A stretch of DNA of 64,000 nucleotides from Micropterus salmoides (Eukaryota; Chordata; Actinopteri; Centrarchiformes; Centrarchidae): contig NW_024040485.1 of the NCBI RefSeq assembly GCF_014851395.1, forward strand, positions 13,230,899-13,294,898, read 5' to 3'. How positions within the stretch are numbered: position 1 is the stretch's first letter; every line of letters starts with the position of its first letter. Shown here one piece after another: positions 1-28,400 of the stretch. Below the pieces are notes generated by a model. That model was not told where the DNA came from. It saw only the letters and a program-made list of their open reading frames with translations, and did no database searches. A program made the translations under genes and the position numbers.

Positions 1-965
1 TGATGTTGCAAGAACTGTTTACTGATCTTATGATTGACTACAACTACCATAAAGCTTTAGCCACACATACACAAAAACAACCAAAGTTATTTATGCGGGT
101 GCTATTGTGATCGTTTTTATATTAACAAAAGGGGGGATTTTTAGTAGAGAATGTTATTACTGTACTATTACTTAATACTGTACTACTGTTGAGCCCTGAA
201 AGACACATAAAATAATCTGCCCTCAGTCACTGTTCAAACAGTACCCTCTACACAACAAATCAGTCTCTAGGACTTAAATGACTGGTTTAAATTAATGTTG
301 TGACTTGACACCCCAGAGTGGTTCTGTAGGAACATGAGCGAGAGAGCTCGTGTATGTGGTTATGCCTCTGCATTTGTCTGTTGGCCGTCTCGGTGACCGC
401 AGCGACAGCGAGCTTGCAGCAGGGCCCATCTGTCAGAGCCTGTAATTGCTTCATGACTCCAGGACATTTGACTCAAGTGCACTGCCACAGATTATTATTA
501 TCCTTTTCTCAGGGAACAATTTTTCTCACTCTCTGGGAGGGGTGCAAGCATAAAACTTAAAAGATAGCGAGGTGGATAAATACGCTGCCTGGGAGGCAGC
601 AAAGGGGAAAGTTAGGTAAGGTTGATCAACTGTACCTATGTGTTATTGGTGTGGTGGTAAATGGGGTGTAGTGTGCTAAATGTACCCGTGTGTCACACAA
701 AGTGGGTGAAGGTGAGCAGGCAAGAGAAAAAGCAGGAGAAAGAATGAGACAGCACGGTCCATTTGGACTAGTGGGTGGACATGTTGTGATGAGCCACATC
801 TCAGGTTTTAATAAGATGTTTAAATGCAACACGGCCTTCCTCTGCTCAGTGTGGCTCTGGTTGTTTTTGGATACAACTTTGCTGCAGTAGAGCCTTTGAG
901 ACAGTTCACTTCACCTCACCTCACTTCACAGCAGTTCCCATGTCTGCCTCTGAAACAGTGATTCC

Positions 966-1053
966 ACAATGCTTTGCTAAAGCTGGTAAAATGGAACCAA
1001 ATCACCTCTTGAATGGATTTGGTCCCCTTCAACCAGCTGTAGCTATGCTTTGA
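966..1053 (+). ncRNA. mir133a: mir-133a precursor, antisense within mib1 intron 12
   Basis: An 88-nt hairpin nearly identical to vertebrate mir-133a-1. The 3p arm at 1018-1039 spells the full miR-133a-3p, beginning TTTGGTCCCCTTCAACCAGC. The 5p arm at 981-1002 begins AGCTGGTAAAATGGAACC and pairs with it across a short loop. miR-133a is a muscle microRNA, normally transcribed together with miR-1, that tunes myoblast proliferation and cardiac and skeletal muscle gene expression. In mammals mir-1-2/mir-133a-1 lies antisense in the MIB1 intron between exons 12 and 13. The strand and intron match here, which makes the call very strong. The miR-1 partner is not in the window. It is upstream of mir-133a in mammals, so it is expected left of position 1. 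No promoter is recognised. Confidence 0.96.
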
Positions 1054-2526
1054 TGACTACAGGAGCTCCTTTTGCTGTGATGCCTTCAACACAATCACTG
1101 TAATGACAGCAGGCCACTTCTTGATGATGACTGGCTCATGGCTTTCCTCTACCAACATCTGGAGTGTTCAGTGATTGTCATGTTCAATGCTAAACCTGTC
1201 TGATTCTTGACAAATAAAGAAACCGATCCCAGCTTCAAAACGTGGGTATGGTCCAATTTCCTGACTGAGTGTTACCTCTCTGCCTCCAACGGGATTGATA
1301 TTCTGACCACACTATCAATGGCTGTTTCAAAAATAGCAGGGGGTGAGGGTAGACATACAGCGTGCGCTATTTCAGAAACACAGCACTCAATGCCTGTGTG
1401 AGAATGTGTGGCTGTCTTGCTGAGACACCTACTAAACTGACTGTCAATGGATGCTAACAGTAAATTACGCTGTGGGTGGGAATGGGAAAAAACATGGCAC
1501 TGTAAAGAGATCTAAAGAAGAGTGCAAGAAATAAAAAAAAGGGGCAAATATAGTTGTTTAGAGACTGTACAATACACATAAACTCATACAGAAACTCTCA
1601 GGCCTCCTTTCCCTGAAGCCTCCTGCAATGATTTTACACAAGCTGGGGCAGATGAGCGAGAGATGCTCTAGAGGACAGCAGCTGAACCCACAAATCACAG
1701 GGGCAGAACGCTCGCACACAGTTGCAGCTTCACACATTAATTCGCTGTTCCTGCAGAACAACCAACCAGATCAGAACTCACACTGCGTCTGCTTTGGTGC
1801 TAAACTCAAAAATAGACAACATAACCACATGAACATCCCTGAATTATTTGTTTGATTGTTTGATATAATTTGTCTAATTACTAAAACAGATTTGAGGATG
1901 GAGGGTATAGCACTTAACAATTAATTATTAAATTCATTAAAATAGCACTCTAGTTTTCCATTTGGCCAATAACCATGAAATCTATTTAGATAATGTAAGA
2001 AGCACTAACTCACTCAATGACGGCGGTCTGACTTGATTAGCCTAGTCTGAAATGAGCAAGAGAGAGGGTGGAAAAACTAAAACTAATTCAATCAGTGGCA
2101 GCTATGAAGAACATGTGAATACAGCGGCAAACTCCTAGAACTCCTGTTACAATACTTATATTACTGCTCTGCCTATTAGCACTGACATTATATTGGGAAT
2201 ACTTGTCTGCATTTTGCACTGTGCGAATGATTGCACAGCCCTCCGTCTCCTCCGGTGAGGCGATTACCATATGGGGTTTGCCTGTATGTTGCCACATTAA
2301 AAGAAAGCTGAGAACTATATGAGAGAGGGAGGAGGGCAAATGTTACAAGGAGGTGACACGTAAAAGGGTACAGACCGCCGCTGCAGGGCTTGTTTGGAGC
2401 CCGTTTATGAGTCATGGGCTATTAATCGTATTGTTTACAGTATTGTAGCAGCTACTGGCTTCTCGCAGCCCGAGGGAAAGACACAGAGACGAAACAGGCT
2501 CCCCTTGCAGGCTGAGGCTGCAGTAA

Positions 2527-2563
2527 ACACACACACACACACACGCACACACACACACACACA
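2527..2563. repeat. (AC)n microsatellite
   Basis: About 18 AC units with a single AC-to-GC interruption, in mib1 intron 12. Confidence 0.95.
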
Positions 2564-5500
2564 GGGAAAACACAAAATGTGGATGTCCGAGAAAATCCTT
2601 TCCTGAACATGTTACTGCTGGTTATAACAGCACTTTCAATTTACTAGCAATTGTAAAACTTAACAACTAGGTCTAATTTATTAGGAAATGCCTTTACTCT
2701 CTGTAGTGGTGTGTGAGAGTAATGAACGAGGTGAAATATAGTACAACCCCCTCGTTCCTCCTGCACCGCTGTTGGTAGAGTTGATTTGTCTCTGTATTTG
2801 GTACTCCAAATTGAAAGATTCATCTGTCACGCACAGGGTTCTTCCTACGTGTCTTCCTCAATCTTCCTTCCACCGCTGAAAGACCCACCCGTGCCCTTAA
2901 AACACCCAGGCACATAACAAACACTACACACACACACCAGGCACTCTGACGCAGTCTATTTGAACCCAAAAGGTAGCATTTGATATTCATAACTTACACA
3001 TCACTTACAAAAAGAAAGCACAACAGAACACAAAGTAGGAGGCAGTTTTCTCCTGTTTTACAAGAGTTGTACATAGTTTTGATGAGAAATTATAGATTAC
3101 ATTTGTTTAAGCCGTGTATGCCAGAACATTCTGTGCCGGTGCTCAATCTAAACACAAGGACAGACAGCGGACCTACTATCAGGAAGCAATAATAAACTCA
3201 ATCATTCACTAGAAGGGCTTCATATTATCGTTCATCCAAGGGGCTTCCAATCAATTTCCACCTCCAAGCACTTCTCCATCGAAGATACTTTTTAGAAATA
3301 TGCTTCTATGGTAGAAATTCCTCCAAGCACTCAATCGAACCAGCTGCCTCTCCACTAAAAACACACCCGACAAGGTACTTTCACTTCAACCAAGGGAGAG
3401 ATTTTAGAGGGCTTTAGGACTTGTGGACTGTCTCCCCGATATTGCAGGAGCTCGAGTGTGAAATAAAAGTAAATGGGCAGACTGGAGAAGGCGACATATA
3501 TCTTCGTTTCTGTGAAGGCAAGGGGACAGAGCGGGGACCGGAGCGAGCAACACGCACACACAGCACAACAGGAGCCCTCATACAGAAAATACTGTAGCCT
3601 ACTCCAGCACTTTTCGGCATTTAATCAATGAGTCCTAGGGCAGACCACTTTTCTGCTTCTTTATATTCTGAATTCTGGTTTACATATGCACATAACGCAC
3701 CCATTGCATTTTAATATTTATAATCCAAGCAATGTTCTGCCAGTCTGTGACCTTTCCTAAATACATTAACTGTTTTTCATTAAAGTTTAAAATCTGTGCA
3801 ATAACAGACAACACTGTAGCGCTGTAATAATTTGTCCCTCTAGGACTACAAAGTCAGGCTGGGAATGCTGACCATATGGCAATATTTGTGTGTGTAATCG
3901 TTTGCTGGGTTTAATTTGAACAAAGGTATAAAGTGGATTAATAAGATCAACCTATATCTATATAATTACATTTAATTATAGAATTTCAGGGATCATCAAC
4001 TCTGCAATGACTCTGCCAAAGAGGATTGAGCAAGCTAGTTCTGTATCTTCGTAAGAAAAAAATACCACCACATTATCGTGGATTATTGCTTTTGTCATTT
4101 CTTACTTTAATTACTTTAATGATTTTGTTCTGTGTCTTTCTGCACTTTTGCTGCTGTTTATATATATATATCTTTTTTAAAATTGTATTTGTTTTTCTAT
4201 ATGGTCAATATAATTTCTGATATTGTCTTTTGTAAAGCAGTGTATATTAAAAATAAATGCTATGTAATTTGTCCTAAATAATAATAATAATAATTATTAC
4301 TACTATCATTTTGATTACTTGCTTGTTGGAGAAAATAAATCCTTCCTTCAATCTGTATGTTACTTAAATCTGTTTGTAAATACATTTCAATGGAGATTAA
4401 CATAATAAGCAATGCTTTGTGTTTTTATAAATTCTTTATGTCTATATCAATCTGCAAATCAATTGATCAGTGTACCCCACAGGAAACAGGCGCTGGCTTT
4501 AGACGATCTATTTCAGTGTGCCAGGGGTGGAGGACTGAGTCCAGCCATGCTTGTGGCAGGTGGCAGGTGTTCCACAGCCCTCTGACCTCAATTCCATTTG
4601 TCCTCATGCCAAAAGGAATGAATGCCAGCGAAGGGGAATGACATTTAGCCTGGGATGACCACGCTCATGCGCAGACATACACATACACACACACAAATCG
4701 CTCAGAACAGCAGCTGTTAACTTTTTGCTCCAGTCTATAACATTGACCCTGTAACGTCAATGTCCATCACCTTAAGAGACACTGGATGTTCAACCTGATA
4801 CAGACAGGCGTCTTACTGAGCCATCTTTAAAATGTTCATGGTTGAGAGACAAGAATAAAACAGCCAAAGAGTGGAGAAGCAACCTGCTAGAGCTGGAAAT
4901 AGCTAAGCCAAGGACAAGGCAAACTGCTGCTGCTGCACGGGCCAGACGCTTTGGGCCAGACTCCGCTTATAACACACGGTGAGGCTGACGGACCAGCATA
5001 ACAGTAAAAAGAAACAACAAATGAACTTCAAGGGCTATTAGCTACACTAATAAAAAAAAATCAATGCAAGACAGATGCTTTCAAGGCCTCAAAGGTAGAC
5101 CAATGTCAATTTGAGACCATGCCATCTGTTGGGGAGATGGATGAAACCTATAGGCCTGCTTCAAACTTCAATCAATGTCAAACTAAATGGAGATCCCAAA
5201 GTAAATTTTATAGGAAGATGAAATGTGATCAGTGAGGTAGCAGAATTATACCTCTTTAAGGTTTAACGTCTTTAAACTGCTTTTAAATTTAAGTGGAATC
5301 TGTGGAAGAATTTCAAATATTCACATAAAATGGTCGATTTATTGTAGATTTATGGCTGCTTTAAACTTTTGTTCACAAAGAGAATACTAAAGAGAATTTA
5401 AAGTATCACACAAGACTGCAGTTGTGTATTGCAGAACATGTTTGGGAGATACTGAAAAAAGTGACTTTGATCTAACGCATATTTTCCTTTTGAACACATT

Positions 5501-6306
5501 CAAAAATGCAGTAATAATCCATGACTAAAAATTGCTCTTTACAAAAAATACAAGAATTTGTAAAATAAACGCATATTCTGAAGTGCCATACTTTTATGGA
5601 CTTCTGATGACTCACTAGGATCTTCTGCCAGTTAATCAAAATGTTGTATTTGTTTATAGGTCAATGATTGGACCTAGTCTGTCTCCTAGTTTAGACCTGT
5701 AGGTGGTGAGCCCACATCTTTCCTTCCAGAGGAGGATGATTAAGCAAAGGATTAGCAGCAACAGATTAGTAATTCTGCCATGACCTCTGTCCTCTAGATG
5801 CTAAAACGAAAAAAATAAAGTCTAGTGGTGACAAATATCTCTAACGGTGTGACATGGCTTGATCATAATAATACTTTGAAAATGTTCTTGTGTTAAACTA
5901 TTGTGCTGAGGTAAATATTCAGTACCAAAGTATGTATTATATTGAGTTATTATTCAATACTCAAGTCCAAATAAGCTAAAGAATATGAGTACTACAAATA
6001 TCTGTGGTGTGTCACACATACACTCTAGAACAACCTGTCTGGTGGCCATTCATTAGGGCCAAAAATCTCTAGATAATACCAATTTGATTTCCATTTAGGG
6101 TGCTAAGATTCTAAATGCAGCTCGATTTCACTTTTAACTTTCTGTTACTTTGAGACCGCACTGTGAACCCTCTTTACTCCAATTAGGATGTATTTTCTAT
6201 CAAGTTGAGGGATACAGCATGTCTCTATCTAATCTAGGCTTTACTGAAAGCATTAAGCGAACACTTATTGAGATCCCAAGGATACTATTTCCACAGTTTC
6301 CACTTA

Positions 6307-22623
<16,317 letters not shown>

Positions 22624-22659
22624 TTACGAAACGATCTCGCAATGCCACAGAAATTCTTA

Positions 22660-23080
22660 CAAGTTAGCAAGCTAACGGGCACTGCTAGCGAGCTATCGGT
22701 GGACAGATTCCAAATGCAAGTGCAAGCAAGTCCTTACAGGAAAAAGACTGGAACAATCCACAAAGCTTGCCTGCTAGCGAAGTAGCTAAGTTAGCTACAG
22801 AAGGAGGCTGTTGGACCCTCTTAGACAAACTATTCCTACAAGCTAACGTCAACTGCAGTGCCTCCACAGTGTTTCCTCTGAGAATGAGAAGCAAATTACC
22901 ATAAAAGCATATTAAGTAGCCACATAGCTAGCTTGGCCAAATCTCAGCACTCAGAAAGCTGGCTGTTCCTCTCCTCCACTCCAGAAACAAGACTGCCACC
23001 TCTTCAACTTAGCAAGCTAGCGAGCCGAGTTGCTAGCTATGGCAATGCTAACAAGATAACCTCTCCTGGTTAGCAAGTCT
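22660..23080 (-). repeat. GCTAGC/GCTAAC-rich mib1 leader
   Basis: Several GCTAGC palindromes plus many GCTAAC, TTAGC and AGCTA words occur within about 420 bases directly 5' of the mib1 ATG. Such GCTA-rich stretches are a familiar compositional feature of fish genomes. A regulatory role is not shown. Confidence 0.6.
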
Positions 23081-23669
23081 TTTACGTTGAGAAAAATGAA
23101 AGCTAGTCCTTTTGGTGGTTGCTTATCCTTATTGTTGTTGTCAGTGGTGCTGAAAATCCATCCAAGACGATCCCTTTGTCAGCCAGAGATGGTTCCCTGG
23201 AGTCAACTCAGAATAAACGCGTCGCCATTATTGTCAATCATCGTTCAGACCTCAGACGAGCAACAACTAGCTACGGAGGTGAACGACAAAGCCCGAAGAC
23301 TCGAGACTGGAAACAAGCAGGAGTCCGACCCACGGCGCGCGTGCGCATCTTCGCTGTTCAAGACCATTGCCCAGCTCAGTGCAGGGATGAAAAACATAAT
23401 GTTAGTATTTTAAGCCTTTTAATGTTACAGAAAGATATTTGGATATTCTATAACGTGGTTTTACCAAGGGATCGTCCAATCAAAACAATAAGTTAAACTA
23501 ACCCGCACTTACGAATGTCATAATTTGTACACATATCACTTTTATTACATGAAATAATCAATGTTTCAGTCACAACATACAGTATAGTTGATTATTTCCT
23601 TAGAAAATCTAGGCTACATTTTGTTCAAGCATGGAAACATACAGTAAAACAACAATGATTAAACAATCA

Positions 23670-23830
23670 ATACATTTACATTTATATTTATTCATTTGGC
23701 TTTTATCCAAAGCAACTTACATTTGAGGAACAACATACACGCATCAGTAAAGTAAGAGATCTACAAGTGACAACAGATACTAGTGAGAACTATTAGTACA
23801 TACAGCATCAATGGGAGATATATCTTGGGG
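23670..23830 (-). mobile_element. SINE/L2-type tail fragment
   Basis: Reads TATTCATTTGGCTTTTATCC then AAAGCAACTTACATTTGAGG. This is the reverse complement of the GGATAAAAG tail shared by many teleost tRNA-derived SINEs and their L2-like partner LINEs. The tRNA-like head is not apparent. Confidence 0.6.
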
Positions 23831-25169
23831 AAGAAGCAACAATAAAGAAATACCATAGAAATAAGAATTAATATACTCATGTATATGAATACATCCACGC
23901 ATACATACTAGATATACTGTCTACAGTGTATTCTGGACATTGGAAGTATAGTGGTATCATTACAGGTGACTGAACTGATGGCAGCTGACATTTAATTCAA
24001 ATACTCATAATTAAATCAGATCCAACCAACAGAGAAGAATTAGCAACAGCATGAATGTGTCAAAGGCCACCAGCTGGTATCAGTGAATGGAATATTCTTT
24101 TCTCATTTAAAGACAATGTAATGCATTATACTGAATATAGTTATTAATTGGTGCATTGAATGATCATTTTATTTGTTTTTCAAATGATTTATAAATCATA
24201 ATTAACAACTTGTCAAGTTGAAGCCTGTAATTTTTTTCCAGTGGCACATCCGAACTCCATACAAATATACAGAGATGATAGATGAGCATTACTGAATGAA
24301 GATTATTACATCAAATCAAATGCTCATTTACTTTATAGCCAGTGACTTCAAAGTCCAGAAGAAGGGCCAGGAAATTATATTAATCTTTCCCCTTTACCTC
24401 ACAATCCAAATGTTGAACCCCAAATGTTGTTCAGGTCATATTAGACTTGCTAGATACTGCACATGCTGTAATCTGATAATAACATAAAGTAGGCTACTTT
24501 TTAAAACAAACCTCCAGTGGACCTGGATTGGAATAATGTCTTGTGGGCCCAACCACCTGTTTTTCCCACTCTCAGTGCACCATGTAAGTATTAAGCAAAA
24601 AATGTACCTGGTAAAATGGACCATGTAAGCACAATATTAAATGAAACAAAAAAAGGCTCAATCACAGATTTCATCTCTGGACATTTTTCTACAAGATGGA
24701 GCCACAGGGTTAGGTAATAATTCAGGCCTTGCCTTATTTCCCGTGTCATTTCAATTTACAATATGTTTTAATGGCGCACACAGTGTTAACAAACACATTT
24801 TCAGTTAATTAAATTACCACAAACTAATTGCCACAAGGTGAACCTGGAGTCTTTGGGCTCCCTGTGTGCCTGTAGCCTCTGTGGCATTTGCCTGCTTTTC
24901 CTGGTTGGTGATCCAGTTTTTTGTGGACTACCCCTACAGTAAACCCATTTTGTCAGAAGTTGAAGGTGTTCGATGATACTCACGCTGTCTTTGCAAATTC
25001 CAATTTAATTGCCCTTTGGCCGAGTTTTATCCCCCTAGATACACTGAAGCCTGAAACTGCAGCACGGTGTAAATCAGCTCTGTTGACTGCAGGGGGCGGC
25101 GGACTGACTGCGAGCGGCTCCACTGATAGCTGGTCAAAGAGCGCCACCACTCGCTGATAAATAAACATA

Positions 25170-25177
25170 TATAAATA
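25170..25177 (+). promoter_or_regulatory. abhd3: TATA-like box upstream of abhd3
   Basis: TATAAATA lies 121 bases before the abhd3 ATG. No ATG occurs between it and 25298, so a start about 30 bases downstream would give a short leader of about 90 bases without upstream ORFs. Confidence 0.45.
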
Positions 25178-25297
25178 TCTCCCCACATCAAGTCCCCTTG
25201 ACTGTCTCCTTCACGGTGGGCTCGAAGGCACACACAGCTGACGTTCAACCGAGCTGGCCGCTGTCCTCACGCTGTGGGTGAAAACAGGGACCTTGCA

Positions 25298-25459
25298 ATG
25301 ATCTCGCTGGACTTCAATTTCAACATTTTGACAAGGGACCTGTCACATTATTTGGAAAATCAAGTGAAAGTTGGGCTGTTCGGTTCGGGTGTAGGGCTGT
25401 CTCTGGTACTGGGCTTTAGCGCAGCGTACACCTGCTACTATCTGCTTTCAGTAGCGAAG
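25298..25459 (+). CDS. abhd3: abhd3 exon 1 (membrane anchor)
   Basis: Encodes residues 1-54, with the conserved [20 protein letters not shown] segment and the hydrophobic anchor that follows. Donor is AAG|GTAAGA, phase 0. Confidence 0.95.
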
Positions 25460-28400
25460 GTAAGAACCGTTCACGTATGATATACCGGCTGCTTTCGAAG
25501 GCACTTCTTTTTTTGCCTTATGTTGCTTGTATGTGCAATTTAAACCGGCGTGTGTGTGCTTTTCACGAAGGAGCATCATCCCTGCGAGCGATGATGCTGG
25601 ACCGAGCGGTGCATGGAGGTTTCGATTATTTTGCATCTGTCCACCGGTGGCCTAACGGCACACGCCTGCACATGTGTGATGGATCTCAGGCAGCAGTACC
25701 AACATTTGAATCAGCATATTTTCATAAAAAGACATATTATCCACATGCATGTGCAGCACTTATATAAATGAATCAATCCGTAGCAAGACAGTTGCAGTTA
25801 GACGTCGGCATTGACTAAGCTAGGCTAACATTACTGTATGTAAGAAATGCCGGTAGAAGATTTTATGTAACGCATGCTGACAGTGTTGATTTTACATAAT
25901 TATAAATTGCACGTTGAGTGAGGTTTTCATGCAGTTCAACATTTAAATAAAAATAGATATAATAATAACAATATAAAATCTGTTTGAATTGGACAAATAA
26001 ATTAACTGGTTTGAAAGAGGCAGCTAACAGACCAAATTATGCATCAAATGAATATTGTTACATTTACAAACATAACATGTGGAAGTGCATGCCTAATGAT
26101 TCTTCTGTATGTTGAAGTGTAATAAAGACCTTAAATCTACATCATAGACTTTAACGTTACACTTTGATTGTCAGTAGACTTTAGCTTGCTCACAATAACA
26201 GCCTTGCTTTTTATTACAGCTGGATGCTGAATTTTTAATAATGTAAAGTGAAATCTTCTTTTTTATGTGTTGAGGTCTGCATCAGCAGATCTGATTCAAT
26301 AATACAACAAGTAATGCAATTTTGAAAATGATTTTAGATTACATATAATGTGATGTAACAAAACAGGGCTTAGAGCTAAAAGAAAGTTACATGATGGATC
26401 TGCTGTCATATTAAATAACATCACATTAATTCATAACCTGAGGGAAATAAAGAAGTCACTTTTTTTGACTCAAGCCTGTTCCGCACTTCATTCATCTGTA
26501 TGGTTGCAGAAGCCACAGCTCATCTCAGGGGGTAAGAAGTTCTACCACTTTCTGAGGGAGCAATGTCCGGTGGTGTCAGAGACCTACTACCCCACCTTTT
26601 GGTGCTGGGAGAGCCGCATCCAGACTCTGCTGAGACCCTTTGTCACAGCCAAACCTGGGGTCGTCTACAGAAAGTAAGTCCTCGCCATGACTGACAAATT
26701 AATTATCCCTCACACAAGTTGTCCCTCCCTCCCCCCCAAAAAACTGAGAATGTATTTTTCCTTGCAAGCAGTCTGTCTTCACTTATTCAAATGGGCATTT
26801 AAATTCATAAAAAAGTTCAAGTCAAATAGTTCATATGCAATAAGAAATACGCGTGGAGCGTGCAAGCTGGAGAGTTCACCTTTGACATCGTCACAGTAAA
26901 CGTAAATTTGATATGACAGCTTTCTTGTTTTTGGCGTTCTAGAGAAATGAAATGCCACTGCAGAAATTTCCACGCTGACAGTAAAAAAGCTTTATTATGC
27001 AACTTCAACAAACTAGTGTGGCCACAAAGAAGCTTTCGTTGGCTATATCTTGGTTTCTTTCTCACCAGTTTAACTGGAAACAAATTCCAGGCTTGTTCTT
27101 AGCAAAGACTCAAAAGCTCAGAGGAGAAAGAGATCTTTTGTGCCGCAAGGCTGGCTTGGGCTGCCCTGCCTACTCCTTGATAATGTACATTCTGTTGAGG
27201 ATTAATTGTCACACCATTCCTTGCCCCCTGCGTACATAAAGGAGATTTATTAAAATTAATTAAGAGAGAGTTATTTTTCATTATTACTATTTATTACTTA
27301 TTAGTTCATATTACATTCTCACGTAATTTGCTTCATGTATTACGACATTCCCTAATTTCCATGGCCATGCCTTTTGGGTCAGTGTTCCTGTTTGTATACA
27401 GCATACATTGTCCATGTATTATGTGTTGTTTGTCAGGACACTTAAGACTAAACCTTAACCCCAACCATAACATAAAAATAATTTAAGACCTTTGTTTAAC
27501 CTGTTTAGACACTTGCTCAAAAGCTGACACATTTGATTGTTGATACAGTTTGTTTTTGTGGACATTTTTATTCTTAAGTTGAATTATTATTGTCATAAGT
27601 TGTCTGTCCGAAGGACACTGATAACTGCCTCTGCTTTTGGCCATGTCCTTAGTCAAGGAGACAAATATTCTCATAATGCTGAGGGACTTCATCCTAGTCC
27701 AGCTGTGTGTTATCAAACGTGGTAAAACTGAAGGTCACGTTCACTGAAGGTATTATCACATTTCCTCCTGGCACAACTGGACATCTGCCTATAATGAAAT
27801 TACCCAAGGTTGACCCAAGGACAGGCACTGTGAAAACTGTACTATTTGTTGTTGGCTGTCTGGGTGAAATTCATCTCGTTGTCCAAGCAGAGGATTAGCA
27901 CCAGGTCCCCTCCCACTTTGTCACTCTGGATTGGTCCTCACTGACTTTATAGTCTAGCGAGTCAGGTGCATATTTCATGACGGGTCTGTAATTTCATGCT
28001 GATGTCTTCACCACTGGCCAGCTAAGTTTGCTCACTGGCCGCCGCTGTGTGTGTGTGTGTGTGTGTGTGCGTGTGTGCAATGCAGGTTTTAAAATGCACT
28101 AGCACTGTGACTGAATTACCTCATTTGCCAGGCTAGTGTTATAGCCCAGAAATTGATTTATCATAAGAACCCACTGGTGCAATGCCCTCCTCCTTGTCTT
28201 AGCCTACTGAACGCGCTTACAAGATGATCAGTGAGCATTCTTGTCACATATCCAATTCTCCTTTGGTAGTGCTTGTGATTACTTCATTTTACCTGGAAGA
28301 GAACAGAAAGTATTAATTGTGTGTGAGTATTTTAACAAATTTAAATTACCATTTAGTGAGCAGATATGCATCTAGTTCACCCCAAATCTAATATTAATTT

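Larger units (their letters stand above)
22624..25297. promoter_or_regulatory. divergent mib1 / abhd3 upstream region
   Basis: Separates the two start codons by 2674 bases. The mib1 side (22624 to about 23360) is the probable 5' UTR and promoter. It is relatively CpG-rich, with GGCGCGCGTGCGCATC near 23336, which resembles an NRF1-type site, and is strewn with GCTAGC/GCTAAC/TTAGC words. The abhd3 side has a TATA-like box at 25170-25177 and GC-richer sequence at 25080-25290. A SINE-tail-like repeat lies at about 23670-23830. The middle, 23.83-25.05 kb, is AT-rich with nothing assigned. Transcription starts are inferred only. Confidence 0.6.

Noticed and set aside
1..965. Possible miR-1 hairpin next to mir-133a
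   Set aside because: I looked for the miR-1 seed and mature sequence (GGAATGTAAAGAAGTATG) and found no match on either strand. The partner is expected beyond the left edge.
1981..2010. AATGTAAGAAGCACT resembling part of miR-1
   Set aside because: Only partial similarity, and no pairing arm nearby that would form a miRNA hairpin.
25274..25297. Longer abhd3 N-terminus starting at 25274
   Set aside because: The codon at 25274 is GTG, not ATG, and the family N-terminus aligns from the ATG at 25298.
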